From a gamma proteobacterium HdN1 (GTDB lineage: Bacteria; Pseudomonadota; Gammaproteobacteria; Pseudomonadales; Ketobacteraceae), in contig FP929140.1 in NCBI GenBank assembly GCA_000198515.1, forward strand, positions 718,527 through 782,526: a stretch of 64,000 nucleotides of DNA, given 5' to 3'. Shown here in pieces: positions 27,095 through 36,219 of this stretch (its first letter is position 1; each line of letters begins with the position of its first letter). The notes under the pieces were generated by a model, which had not been told where the DNA came from, did not search any database, and worked only from the letters and a program-made list of their open reading frames with translations. The position numbers and the translations under genes were made by a program.

Positions 27095-28171
27095 TTGATT
27101 CCTGAAGAGGTCTCAGAACGCAACGCGTGTGATGTGTTGGGTTTGTGCCGCAATAGCGTGAGAGCTGCGCGTAAGCGTTACCAGTTCTGCGGCCCTCCAA
27201 GCCCGTATCGACGAAAACACAAAGCAAATCAGCAGCCTCGTGCATTAAGCGTTACGGAACGACAGAAGATCAAGGATACCCTTGTAAGAGACGAATACGC
27301 GAACCAGCCACCCACACAGGTGTATTATCATCTGTTGGAGCAGGGTGAATACCTCTGCTCAATCAGTACGATGCACCGAATATTGCGTGAGGATCAGAGG
27401 AATGGCGAACGCCGTAACCAACGGCCTCCGAGCCAGCAAATAACACCACGCCTAGGTGCGGCGGCACCCAACCAAGTGTGGTGCTGGGACATTACCAAAC
27501 TTGGCACACAAAAGCGCGGCGAATACCTGTCGTTATACGTAGTGATGGATCTGTTTAGCCGTCATATCGTAGCTTGGATGCTTTCTCGTAAAGCTCTCTC
27601 GTAAAAAAGCAGCGCCCCCGCAAGCCAGCTGATCACAGAAGCGCATGAGCGCTATGCCATCATACCGGACACACTGACTTTACATCAGGATCGTGGGGCG
27701 CCCATGACGGCGCATTGCTACCTTGATCTGCTCGGCGAGCTGGTAATTACAGCAAGTCACAGCCGATCGAGGGTAAGCAACGATAACGCCTTTAGTGAAA
27801 GTCAGTTTAAAACTTTGAAATACCAGCCCGACTATCCTAGAAAATTCAATGGCTTTGACCAGGCCATGCGCTGGTGCGAAGATTATGTGAATTGGTATAA
27901 CACCCAACACCATCATAGCGCTTTAGAAGGCTTTACGCCGCTGCAAGTGTTTACTGGAGAGTATTTGGCGCTCTCGCAAACTCGGCGGGCTACGCTTGAT
28001 TATGCCTACGCAAAGCATCCGGAGCGCTTCACCAAAGGGCGCCCAACGGTGCGGCTTCCACCTGCGGTTTTTATCAACCCCATCCCCATGGATGCGGATC
28101 AGGAAACCCTCGCAAGAGGGGTGAATTTCCCAACGCTAAAGCAGGTAATCGAAATGCGATCTAATTCTTAA
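27095..28171 (+). pseudogene. IS3-family transposase OrfB, interrupted by an in-frame stop
   Basis: An rve integrase-type transposase with its DDE residues in VWCWDITKL, VVMDLFSRH and NDNAFSESQFKTLKY. The frame is broken by TAA at 27602-27604, inside a short duplicated stretch (TCTCGTAAA occurs twice, 13 bp apart); reading resumes in the same frame with SSAPASQLITEAHERY and runs to 28171. The first Asp and second Asp lie before the stop and the Glu after it, so neither half could be an active transposase. Confidence 0.85.
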
Positions 28172-28196
28172 AGAACTGGCTCAAATAAGGTTGACA

Positions 28197-28290
28197 TGTT
28201 CCGCCTCTAGAAATTATCGAGGTGCAGTCCGGCAGCTACTTGGGCGAGGACGACATCGTCCGGTTTGAAGACAACTATGGACGACGCTGA
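28197..28290 (+). pseudogene. 3' remnant of an unidentified gene after the IS3 element
   Basis: The frame from 28201 to a TGA at 28290 reads [18 protein letters not shown] followed by [11 protein letters not shown]. It looks like real, soluble coding sequence rather than noise but has no start. I cannot name the family. It is not membrane-like, so it is not the tail of the flippase cut on the left side. This implies a deletion between the two flanks of the IS. Confidence 0.55.
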
Positions 28291-28296
28291 AGGTTA

Positions 28297-29046
28297 ATGA
28301 ACCCAATTAATCGCACTTGTTTACAAGAATTGCTTCAGTGCAAGCTGCTTCGTCTGGATGCGGAGTTTGGCAATGCGAGCGGTTTTTTTTCCGCTTCAAA
28401 ATCCGGAATTGATTCATTTGACGCAAACTTACCGACGCAAACTATCGAGTATGAGGGACGCATCACCGGTGCACAGCTGAAGATCAACGACTCGATCACC
28501 ATTGCAGCACAAGAATTCACCCGTAGCACGAAATTTGTCGCGCAACAAGACTCAAATTTATTTGATTTCGTTTCGCGCTTTGTCGTCCTGAGCAATGACA
28601 GAGCGGCAAGCATTGCGAGCGAAAAAATCGAGCATCGCTGCAGAAATATATACCATCAGCACGCAGTCAACAGCGCCACTGTCCCAATTGGTAACAAGGG
28701 CTTTCTTCACTTCTCTGACACGAACACAACAGGCCACCAACTGTTTGAAAGAGTGTTCTATGTACGAGATGAATCCATCGAACCCAATGGGATGAAGCGA
28801 TGGATTGTCCATCATCGCTTGATCGTCAAACAGGAGACCGCAAACCTCATTGTGAGGTGCTGCTACCCAAGGTTTGAGGGGCCTGCCCCATTCCAAAAAA
28901 TCATTCCAAACACGATTAAGAAAAAACTATTCCGTATTCGAGAGACAAAAAATCCAAATTTTCCATTCATGGCGGTCGGCGAGTCACTGTTAAGCAGCAA
29001 CCATCAGGTATTCATTGGCACAAAAATTAAACTAATCAATGACTAA
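28297..29046 (+). CDS. Unknown protein, first gene of a coupled three-gene cassette
   Basis: A 249-residue protein I do not recognise. No signal peptide or membrane segment. Short strands dominate (YEGRITGAQLKINDSITI, RFVVLSNDRA, GFLHFSDTNTTGHQLFERVF), with a conserved-looking VRCCYPRFEGPAPFQKI in the last third, suggesting a beta-rich cytoplasmic fold. The next gene overlaps its end by 8 nt, and all following genes to 35 kb are tightly packed. Composition is AT-richer than the flanking core genes, so acquisition by transfer is likely. A role in making or modifying the surface polysaccharide is inferred only from position. Confidence 0.55.
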   Translation: MNPINRTCLQELLQCKLLRLDAEFGNASGFFSASKSGIDSFDANLPTQTIEYEGRITGAQLKINDSITIAAQEFTRSTKFVAQQDSNLFDFVSRFVVLSNDRAASIASEKIEHRCRNIYHQHAVNSATVPIGNKGFLHFSDTNTTGHQLFERVFYVRDESIEPNGMKRWIVHHRLIVKQETANLIVRCCYPRFEGPAPFQKIIPNTIKKKLFRIRETKNPNFPFMAVGESLLSSNHQVFIGTKIKLIND

Positions 29047-29941
29047 TTCACGAAAAATCTGCTACCAGCAGTCTGGTGAACGCCTATTGCAGCACCTCGA
29101 TGGGCTGATGCACCCTGACACGGGCTATCCTGAAGAACCAAGCTGGGGATATGCATTCACCTACTTAGCCTCGCTTCACGGATCGGACGGTGGTAACACT
29201 TCGTTGACCCAAAAATCATTAAACCATCTCGTACAGCAAGACAAATCAAGCCCAAACTACTCGTGGGAGTTTGTCGTTTACGCTCTCCAGGCAGCTAAGA
29301 CATCAGGAACGGTACAACTACCAGACCGTCTTAATGACTATCGAGAGAAAGGCACCCGGATGTTCAACTGGTACCTTCTCCGAACATTAAACAAGAGGCT
29401 TTGCGGGCGCTACAACGCTGCAGACCACCTCAAGCTATTCATAGCTTCAAAAATATTCCAGCAGTCATCTGGTCTGATACTAGATGAATTCCAGACACGC
29501 TCCCTCCAGTATCATGCGTTTTGCCTCTTCATTCTTGCCGAGCTGATTGAAATAACACCACAAAATCCGTGGCTAAAAAATTGGTTTCTCAAAGGGATTG
29601 AATTCTCCTTGCAGCAAATTCTGAGCGATGGAACATCGCTGTACCTTGGACGTGGACAAGAGCAGATATTTGGTTATGGCGCCTTGATTTACTCTCTTGA
29701 GTATTGCCACACAAAACTTCGTCCAATTGACGAGAACAAGCTTAATGCAGTCAACACGCGAGTTCTGAATTTCCAAAGACCGGACGGCTCCTTTCCGTTA
29801 GTACTGAGACACAGAGAGGCCGAGGTTCCCAATGCAAAGTTCTCTGCAGAGCCTCCGGGCGGCTGGTATGGCTACAACACCCTATTCGACTACCAGCCGT
29901 TTCTCGCTTACTGCCTATTGAAAGCCAGCAAATTATCATGA
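29039..29941 (+). CDS. Probable alpha/alpha-toroid protein, sugar-active fold inferred
   Basis: 300 residues, mostly amphipathic helices with repeated aromatic-rich turns (SWGYAFTYLASLHG, SWEFVVYALQAA, YHAFCLFILAEL, GYGALIYSLEYC, WYGYNTLFDYQPFLAY). Such spacing suggests an (alpha/alpha) toroid like those of polysaccharide lyases, GH88/GH105 hydrolases or terpene-cyclase-type folds. PDGSFPL is a typical toroid turn. There is no secretion signal, which is odd for a degradative enzyme. It overlaps both neighbours (8 and 4 nt), implying coupled synthesis in a fixed ratio. Confidence 0.5.
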   Translation: MTNSRKICYQQSGERLLQHLDGLMHPDTGYPEEPSWGYAFTYLASLHGSDGGNTSLTQKSLNHLVQQDKSSPNYSWEFVVYALQAAKTSGTVQLPDRLNDYREKGTRMFNWYLLRTLNKRLCGRYNAADHLKLFIASKIFQQSSGLILDEFQTRSLQYHAFCLFILAELIEITPQNPWLKNWFLKGIEFSLQQILSDGTSLYLGRGQEQIFGYGALIYSLEYCHTKLRPIDENKLNAVNTRVLNFQRPDGSFPLVLRHREAEVPNAKFSAEPPGGWYGYNTLFDYQPFLAYCLLKASKLS

Positions 29942-30603
29942 GTGGCATACAGCGCCGTCAATTGACCAATGGCACAGACGTGATCTGGGCTGTCCCGCTT
30001 TCGGGCATGGGCCATACTGCAGATGAGCAGCCACTCCCATACCTGCACTGGCGTGGCGAGGAACTTACTCCTCGCTATGGAGGTGAAGAATCCCTTCCGG
30101 GCTCCAGCATCAAATCACTCCCACTACCCTACGGGTTTCTGGCATCGACTTGGCCGTGGCGCCAGCGAATTTTCAATCTACCGCGCCGTCGCATCAACAT
30201 TTATTGGCGGAACATTTTCAGAGATGCCACCCGTAAAGACCGGCTGTTCCATTTCATCGAGCAACTCAAATACAGCGAAACTGAAGAAGGTTTTATCGGA
30301 AATAGTCCTAGCCTAAGCTACCAGCGCACGTTCACACTTGAAGAAAATTTGATCATTGTAAACGACACCATCATTTTCAAGGATCGCCTTCATTTTTCGG
30401 AGCTATACCTGTGTCCTTGGGCGGATTTTCAAAACGACCATCACGGCCCTAGGTGTCGCATACAACCCAGCCTCACACCCAACCACTCAAACCCGATCAA
30501 ATCATCCACAGGCTCTGCCCAGTGGCATGCACATAAGTTGTTGAACGTCGAGTACGACAAGGGCGATCAGGTCGGCTGGAACTACACCTACAGCATCGAA
30601 TGA
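29938..30603 (+). CDS. Unknown protein, third gene of the cassette
   Basis: A 221-residue protein with beta-strand-rich sequence (SLSYQRTFTLEENLIIVNDTIIF, LHFSELYLCPWADF) and many Trp/Tyr/His residues. The strand pattern would fit the beta-sandwich that follows the toroid in heparinase II/III-type enzymes, so the two proteins could be a split version; I am not certain. It starts at an ATGA overlap with the toroid gene and ends in an ATGA overlap with wzx. No signal peptide. Confidence 0.45.
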   Translation: MSGIQRRQLTNGTDVIWAVPLSGMGHTADEQPLPYLHWRGEELTPRYGGEESLPGSSIKSLPLPYGFLASTWPWRQRIFNLPRRRINIYWRNIFRDATRKDRLFHFIEQLKYSETEEGFIGNSPSLSYQRTFTLEENLIIVNDTIIFKDRLHFSELYLCPWADFQNDHHGPRCRIQPSLTPNHSNPIKSSTGSAQWHAHKLLNVEYDKGDQVGWNYTYSIE

Positions 30604-31862
30604 GTCTGCTGAAATCTGCACTTGGCTTTTCCGCCATTGAATCCATCGGATCGCGAGTATTCGATTTTGCCATTCTCTGGGTGGTACTGAACAGTCTGCC
30701 TGAAGCTGACATCGCTAAATTCGGACTTGCAACCGCCTCCATTTTTTTCTTCAATCTGGTTTTCTTCGCCCCTGAAACGGCACTGTTAAGGAATCAAAAA
30801 AAATGGGCCACTGATGGCGCACTCCCTGAATACCTTTCGGCTTTCATCCAGTTTTCCGCGCTGAAGCTGTTGATTCACGCACTGCTGGCGGCTCTTGTCG
30901 TGAGCGCCCTCGGCAGTGAGCACTGGTTCGTTTATGCCATCATCTTCTCCGCCATTACCCAGCAAATTCAACTGGCTGAAATAGCGCGCATTTACATGCG
31001 GATGGACTTGCAGCAAAAGCGCGTTGCAAAGTTTGAGATGGTCAGCAAAGTTGCACTGTGTGGCGCATGCCTCTGGTTGTTCAAATCGGGCTCATTGGGA
31101 ACTTACTTCGGCATCTACTTCGCCTGGAGTCTGGTTGTCGCAGCGGCTTGGCTCTTTCAGTTGAACAACCAGTTCAGGTTGTCACCTGTCAGCATTCGGA
31201 CATCAACCGAACGCGTCTGGGTCGCCAGTACAGGCTTCTCGCTCTGGTCCCACTTCAGCGGCATTCTGACGTTCTACATATACAACGCCAATGTGCTCTA
31301 CCTGAGCGCATTGAATGCACCAACGGAGGATATCGCGCTTTACACAGTGATATCCAAGATTGCCAACCTCTTCTTCGTTATTCCGATGTTTTTCCAGTCC
31401 TTCGTTCCGGTGGTACTGGCCAACTCAGGCACACAAAGTGAAGACAGGTTCAAAAAACTCTTGCTCAGCAATGCTGGGTTTTCCATTCTGCAATTCGCAT
31501 TCTTTGCCATCCTTGGCTGGTGGCTGGCACCTTTTTTCGGGGTCAAGGATGAATCGCGGACCTTGGATTTCTACTATCTCGGTTTGATTATCAATGGCGG
31601 CCTTCTGGCATTGAACTTGACGCGCCCACTGAGTACCTATCTCCTCATGAAGTCGGCTCCTCAAAGGGTCATGCTCCGGGTATTTGTGCCCTCAGCCGTC
31701 GTGGCAAGCGTGCTCTATGCGGTCGGGTCCTATTCGGCCGGAATGCTCGGTTGCGCCATCGGATCGGGCATCGCGTATTGCTTCATGGCACTGTTGCTGG
31801 TAACCCTGTATGCCCAGCACAAGAATTCAACCAAGCCTGCCAATATCGGAGCTTCGTTTTGA
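30600..31862 (+). CDS. wzx: Polysaccharide flippase, Wzx family
   Basis: A 420-residue inner-membrane protein with about twelve helices that moves lipid-linked repeat units to the periplasmic face. Typical signs are the N-terminal SAIESIGSRVFDFAILWVVL, an early Arg/Asn-rich loop (ALLRNQKKW), and evenly spaced hydrophobic segments to the C-terminus. It overlaps the preceding gene by 4 nt and its stop overlaps the start of the next glycosyltransferase. It may now serve alone, since the first flippase of the locus is destroyed. Confidence 0.8.
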   Translation: MSLLKSALGFSAIESIGSRVFDFAILWVVLNSLPEADIAKFGLATASIFFFNLVFFAPETALLRNQKKWATDGALPEYLSAFIQFSALKLLIHALLAALVVSALGSEHWFVYAIIFSAITQQIQLAEIARIYMRMDLQQKRVAKFEMVSKVALCGACLWLFKSGSLGTYFGIYFAWSLVVAAAWLFQLNNQFRLSPVSIRTSTERVWVASTGFSLWSHFSGILTFYIYNANVLYLSALNAPTEDIALYTVISKIANLFFVIPMFFQSFVPVVLANSGTQSEDRFKKLLLSNAGFSILQFAFFAILGWWLAPFFGVKDESRTLDFYYLGLIINGGLLALNLTRPLSTYLLMKSAPQRVMLRVFVPSAVVASVLYAVGSYSAGMLGCAIGSGIAYCFMALLLVTLYAQHKNSTKPANIGASF

Positions 31863-32632
31863 TCAGCGTTGTGATCCCCACTTACAAGCGGCCCGATCTT
31901 CTGGCCCGCCTGCTGGAGTCGATTTGCCAGCAAACCCTGCAGCCTTCGGAAGTCATCGTGGTTGATGACGCCTCTGGGATGGATCAGGCGTACCACATTT
32001 GTATTGACCGGTTCAAGCCTCGGCTGCCAGGCTTGCGTTTCCATGGTCTAGCGGTCAACTCCGGTGCGCCCCACGCACGCAACACAGGTATTCGGCTGGC
32101 CAAAGGTGAATGGATTGCGTTGGTCGATGACGACGACGAGTGGCTTCCAGAGAAGCTGGCCAAACAACGGTTGGTCGCTGAAAAGGCGCCACAGTCGGTG
32201 GGACTGATCTACACCTGGACGCAAGCGCAAGGCTTCGGTGATCAAGCCTCATACACCAGCAAGCACTATGTTCGAGGCGATGCGCGGCGCGCCATTCTGT
32301 CGACCAACTTCATCATGTCCGCATCGGTCATGGTGCGCAAACCCGCCATCGAACAAGCCGGCCTGTTCGACGAGGCATTGCCCAGCTGCCAAGATTGGGA
32401 CATGTGGACACGCATTTTTTTGAAAGGCTTCCGCTGCGAAGTGGTGCCCGAAGTGCTGACGATCTACCACCGCCATGGCGGCGAGTCCATCGGGCTATCG
32501 CCGCGCGCCAAGCTGGGCTACAAACTCTTTCTGGATCGCCACTTCGCGGCCATTGTCCGGCACACCAGTCTGCTGAACATCTTGAAAAAAGCGTGGTTGT
32601 ACTTTCAAGTGTGGCGGGTGAGCCATGGCTAA
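31859..32632 (+). CDS. Glycosyltransferase family 2
   Basis: A 257-residue GT-A fold enzyme: ISVVIPTYKRPDLLARLLES at the start, VDDASG (first nucleotide-binding Asp pair), NTGIRLAKGEWIALVDDDDEW (DxD metal site) and a C-terminal CQDWDMWTRIF (the ED-like catalytic region). The start is a TTG overlapping the wzx stop, with GGAG 7 nt upstream; frames going further upstream run inside wzx. Adds one sugar to the lipid-linked repeat in the cytoplasm. Confidence 0.85.
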   Translation: MISVVIPTYKRPDLLARLLESICQQTLQPSEVIVVDDASGMDQAYHICIDRFKPRLPGLRFHGLAVNSGAPHARNTGIRLAKGEWIALVDDDDEWLPEKLAKQRLVAEKAPQSVGLIYTWTQAQGFGDQASYTSKHYVRGDARRAILSTNFIMSASVMVRKPAIEQAGLFDEALPSCQDWDMWTRIFLKGFRCEVVPEVLTIYHRHGGESIGLSPRAKLGYKLFLDRHFAAIVRHTSLLNILKKAWLYFQVWRVSHG

Positions 32633-33740
32633 GACCAAGCTGTCCATCCTGACCAACATGGTCGCGCCATACCGCGTGCCATTCTTCAAGGCACTCGCGG
32701 CAGACCCCACAGTTCAGTCGTTGCGCGTGCTCACCTGTGTGGAGCGCGAGGTGGACCGGCAGTGGCAGGTGGAGAAGGAGGCTGGCTACAGCGTCAACGT
32801 CCTGCCTGGGTTCACCCTCAATCTCAGGCGCGGCACCGATGCCATGCGCATCCTCCACTTTCGCATCGGCATCTTCTGGGAACTCTTGCGCCACCGGCCT
32901 GACACCCTGGTGATTGGTGACGCGTCCTGGACTTCCTTCCTGGCTGCTTTGGCCTGCCGGGTCTACGGCATACGCTATGTGGTTTGGAACGAAATCACCA
33001 CATCGTCACAAGTCTCCAAAGGTTTGGTCGCACGCATTCGGCGCTGGATGTACCGAGGTGCCCATCAACTGATCGCCTCCTGCGGTATGGCTAAAGACTT
33101 TCTGCTGCAGAACGGCGTCCCAGCAGAAAAGATCCATATCGTGCTCAACGCAGTGGACAACGACTACTTTCTTCAGCAGCGGGCGTTATGGGAGCCGCAG
33201 CGAGACGCATTGCGTGCAGAACTGGGCGTGGCACCGGATGCGTTCTGCTTCATCTACGTGGGGCAACTCATTTCGCGTAAGCGTGTGGTGGAAACCGTTG
33301 AGTTGCTCGCGCAAGTGGCACCGGAGCAGCCCGTTCATCTGCTGATTGCCGGTACCGGCCCACTGGAAGGAGCCATGCGTAGCGCTGCAGCACGTCACGA
33401 GTTTCAAGCCATCACCTTCTGCGGCTATGCCGAGCCGGCTCGGCTTTCCCAGCTTTACGTGGCAGCAGACGCTTTGATTCTGCTTTCGGAGGACGAGCCA
33501 TGGGGGATGGTGGTAAATGAATGTTTGCTTTTCGGAAATGGGTACTTTACTTCCACATCAGTCGCCGCAGGGGTAGAACTGCAATCTGATGCTTCACATC
33601 TTGTAAAGCCATACACGGATGTAAAAAAATTTGATCTTCAGAAACTCATATCAGCCTGTTCTGGACTAAAGGGAAAGAGCCCCTCCACCCCTCCGTCTGA
33701 GTGCGAGATGGCAAGTGCATTCCTAAAGTACGCAAAATGA
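32625..33740 (+). CDS. Glycosyltransferase family 4 with a composition break
   Basis: 371 residues of GT-B type: KLSILTNMVAPYRVPFFKAL at the N-terminus, VLNAVDNDYF, YVGQLISRKRVVETVELL and the nucleotide-sugar site LSEDEPWGMVVNECLLFGN. The DNA is GC-rich until about 33500 and then abruptly AT-rich; the last 80 residues (GNGYFTSTSVAAGVEL onwards) belong to the AT-rich segment that continues into the next genes. The frame stays open across the change, so recombination joined two related genes in frame. It overlaps the previous gene by 8 nt. Confidence 0.8.
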   Translation: MAKTKLSILTNMVAPYRVPFFKALAADPTVQSLRVLTCVEREVDRQWQVEKEAGYSVNVLPGFTLNLRRGTDAMRILHFRIGIFWELLRHRPDTLVIGDASWTSFLAALACRVYGIRYVVWNEITTSSQVSKGLVARIRRWMYRGAHQLIASCGMAKDFLLQNGVPAEKIHIVLNAVDNDYFLQQRALWEPQRDALRAELGVAPDAFCFIYVGQLISRKRVVETVELLAQVAPEQPVHLLIAGTGPLEGAMRSAAARHEFQAITFCGYAEPARLSQLYVAADALILLSEDEPWGMVVNECLLFGNGYFTSTSVAAGVELQSDASHLVKPYTDVKKFDLQKLISACSGLKGKSPSTPPSECEMASAFLKYAK

Positions 33741-35005
33741 ACGCGAAGACACCTTCAAAGTTGACAGACATTGCCACTTTGACACTCCTTATTGCAACAC
33801 TGATATTACCGGAATCAAACAACACATTCGCAATATATGCAATAGGCTTAATATTTCTTGTAGTTATCAGATTTACATTCGACCCGATAAATCCATACTT
33901 CTATCTGGCACCAGCATCTCTATATCTTGCGGGCAACCTAATTTATCTGTTCATCATAAACGGCAGCCAACACAGCATTTTCTTTTCTTGCGCCTACCTC
34001 GGAATTCTCACATTTTCCTTGGCAAGTAATGTCCGACCGAATAGACAAGAACCCCCAAAAATAACAACAAAGTCAAAACCACTCGTCAGTTTATTCTTGA
34101 TTAGCATATCGATATCAACAGCAATCTACGTTGCCGCAAGACTAAAAATCACACCACAAGTCGCAATGGCAGCACACCTTGCGATGTCCCCAGTACTAAC
34201 TGCAGTAATTTTTGGATCACTCATCGCTATAAGCAGCAAAAAATTAATACTGGCACTAGGTTTATCCACAATTTATTTAGCGCAGATCACCCTAAACAAC
34301 ATTTTCGCAGAAGATAGCAGCCGACTGTCGATTCTAGATTACACAATACTAATTTTTCTTATTGCCTACTTCCGGAGGCGCAAAAAAGCGCCCCTCCGAA
34401 AAAATGAACTGAAAGCTATAAACAGCTCTCTAGGTCTTGCGCTTATAGCGTCGTTTGCGGCAATAGCATCCACATCAAACCTAGAAAGCCTCGGTGGTGA
34501 CGCATTGATCGCGCTAAACGCTGTTGCAGCCATTTCCGCCGCAAAAGGGCATCATGAATATCTTATGCCGTTCTTCAATGGCGGACTAATACTCATACCC
34601 GAAATCATATGGCCATTCACAAAGCCAATCGCATACAACTCAAGCTCATGGTACATTGAGAATGTATTGAACATGCCGGCAAACGACTACCCTTGGGGAG
34701 TTGGAATAACACTGTTTGCAGCGAGCTATCTATACGGAGGTCTTCCAGGCGTAGCGCTTATGTTTGGCGGGATCGGCCTTTTCGTCAGGCATCTACTTCG
34801 ATTATCAACAAACATATTCTGGATCGGATTTACTTGCTATTTCCTAATGAGATTACCACTCGCATTCTACAGAATGGATGAAACCTTCATCCTCGGATCA
34901 GCAGCCCCCATGCTATTAACAATGGCCGCCTTTATAAGAATATATAAAAGGAAGATTGACAACTGTTTCTTGGCGACAGAAAACCCAAGAATTACCCGAA
35001 ATTAG
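33737..35005 (+). CDS. Wzy-like O-antigen/capsule polymerase candidate
   Basis: A 422-residue protein with ten or more hydrophobic helices and no homology I can name, in the right place for Wzy. After the N-terminal helices come polar loops with Arg/Lys (ARLKITPQV; YFRRRKKAPLRKN) and a large exposed region with HHEYLMPFFNGGLILIPEI and NDYPWGVGI, resembling the periplasmic loops of polymerases. The ATG overlaps the stop of the glycosyltransferase gene. Very AT-rich, so probably from another source. Wzy proteins diverge strongly, so the call rests on topology and position. Confidence 0.65.
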   Translation: MNAKTPSKLTDIATLTLLIATLILPESNNTFAIYAIGLIFLVVIRFTFDPINPYFYLAPASLYLAGNLIYLFIINGSQHSIFFSCAYLGILTFSLASNVRPNRQEPPKITTKSKPLVSLFLISISISTAIYVAARLKITPQVAMAAHLAMSPVLTAVIFGSLIAISSKKLILALGLSTIYLAQITLNNIFAEDSSRLSILDYTILIFLIAYFRRRKKAPLRKNELKAINSSLGLALIASFAAIASTSNLESLGGDALIALNAVAAISAAKGHHEYLMPFFNGGLILIPEIIWPFTKPIAYNSSSWYIENVLNMPANDYPWGVGITLFAASYLYGGLPGVALMFGGIGLFVRHLLRLSTNIFWIGFTCYFLMRLPLAFYRMDETFILGSAAPMLLTMAAFIRIYKRKIDNCFLATENPRITRN

Positions 35006-35025
35006 AATATTTGCCGACAAAACTC

Positions 35026-36096
35026 ATGCAATCAAGCCAAATAATTGTCACCCCAGCAACAAAAATTGACTCCCTTCAGGCCTTAAGAGCCATAGCTGCA
35101 CTTCTGGTGGTTTTTCACCATTCAAAAGATTTCGCTGAGAAATATGGGCACGAAAACTGGTTCACAGATTTCCTGGGTAGTGGTATTGGTGCCTTCGGTG
35201 TCGATATTTTTTTTGTACTCAGTGGCTTCATCATGTTTCATACCACACGTGATGCGACCAGTGGGCGAATTTTTCTAGCAAATAGAATCGCAAGAGTTGC
35301 GCCCATGTATTGGATCGTGACTTCAATTTTGGCCATCATGTTGATTTTAGCACCCGGCCTCTTCAGCACAATGCGATTTGAGCTCTGGCACTTTCTGAAG
35401 TCAATTCTATTCATCCCTCACAACTCTCCATCGGGCGACTACCTCCCCCTTTTGGGGGTTGGGTGGACGCTATGCTTTGAGATGTATTTTTACTTAGCAT
35501 TTGCCAGTCTCATAAAAGTTCGATCCTATGCCCTTGCACTCCTGTCTGGGTATTTTGCAATTATGGTGACTATCGGATTGATACTCCCGCCACACGAAAA
35601 TAGACTTTTGTGGACATTGACCAACACGCTTAATTTAGAGTTTACCTTCGGCATTGCCCTAGCACACTTCTACCCAAAGATGCCCAAAGCGCCAATTTCA
35701 GGGGCATTGCTGTCAGCAACTGGATTCCTTGCGGCATTTTTGTTAAAAGATCTTGGCGGACCGCACGCATTGAGAGGAATTACATGGGGACTACCGGCCG
35801 CATTGATCATGTGCGGATTTCTCATGATGTCCAATATCAGGTTCAATCGAGTTTTCATAGGACTTGGAGACTCCTCTTACTCTCTATACCTGATTCATAT
35901 GCTTTCACTGCCTTTCCTGTGGAAAATTGCTCACCTATCAAACATCCAATTTGAAGGCTCAGCATTAATTTTCACATTTGCTTTATTTTCTGTTGCGGCA
36001 TCATTTCTTGCTTGGAAACATATTGAAATACCCGCTTCCAAAGCCGCGAAGCAACTTCTATTACACAAAATACAGCCGGCGCGAACCCAAGAATGA
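35026..36096 (+). CDS. Acyltransferase 3 family membrane protein (OafA/ExoZ-like)
   Basis: A 356-residue membrane enzyme that adds acyl groups, often acetyl, to surface sugars. Diagnostic parts are IDSLQALRAIAALLVVFHHS, FGVDIFFVLSGFIMF, NRIARVAPMYWIV, and the late LGDSSYSLYLIHML. About ten helices. The start is ATG 35026; an upstream TTG would add five residues. There is no C-terminal SGNH domain. AT-rich like the gene before it; the composition returns to GC-rich after 36220. Confidence 0.87.
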   Translation: MQSSQIIVTPATKIDSLQALRAIAALLVVFHHSKDFAEKYGHENWFTDFLGSGIGAFGVDIFFVLSGFIMFHTTRDATSGRIFLANRIARVAPMYWIVTSILAIMLILAPGLFSTMRFELWHFLKSILFIPHNSPSGDYLPLLGVGWTLCFEMYFYLAFASLIKVRSYALALLSGYFAIMVTIGLILPPHENRLLWTLTNTLNLEFTFGIALAHFYPKMPKAPISGALLSATGFLAAFLLKDLGGPHALRGITWGLPAALIMCGFLMMSNIRFNRVFIGLGDSSYSLYLIHMLSLPFLWKIAHLSNIQFEGSALIFTFALFSVAASFLAWKHIEIPASKAAKQLLLHKIQPARTQE

Positions 36097-36219
36097 AAAC
36101 ATATGCAATCAACTCTCGCCCCGACGCTTCTTGCGCAATTTCGCACCGGAATAGCCATACGCCCACAACAAGCCCATTAGAAATTTATATGCCGCTCGTG
36201 ATTTCGATCTTCAGTCAAT

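Larger units (their letters stand above)
26613..28196 (+). mobile_element. IS3-family insertion sequence (degenerate)
   Basis: Ends are inverted: TGTCAACCTAAGCCTGCACCA at the left and, read on the other strand, TGTCAACCTTATTTGAGCCA at the right. It carries the two overlapping frames of IS3-type elements, orfA and orfB, in the sense strand. No target duplication is seen: the left flank is a flippase gene and the right flank the tail of an unrelated gene. Both frames are damaged (shifted orfA start, stop codon in orfB), so the element is probably immobile now. Confidence 0.85.
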
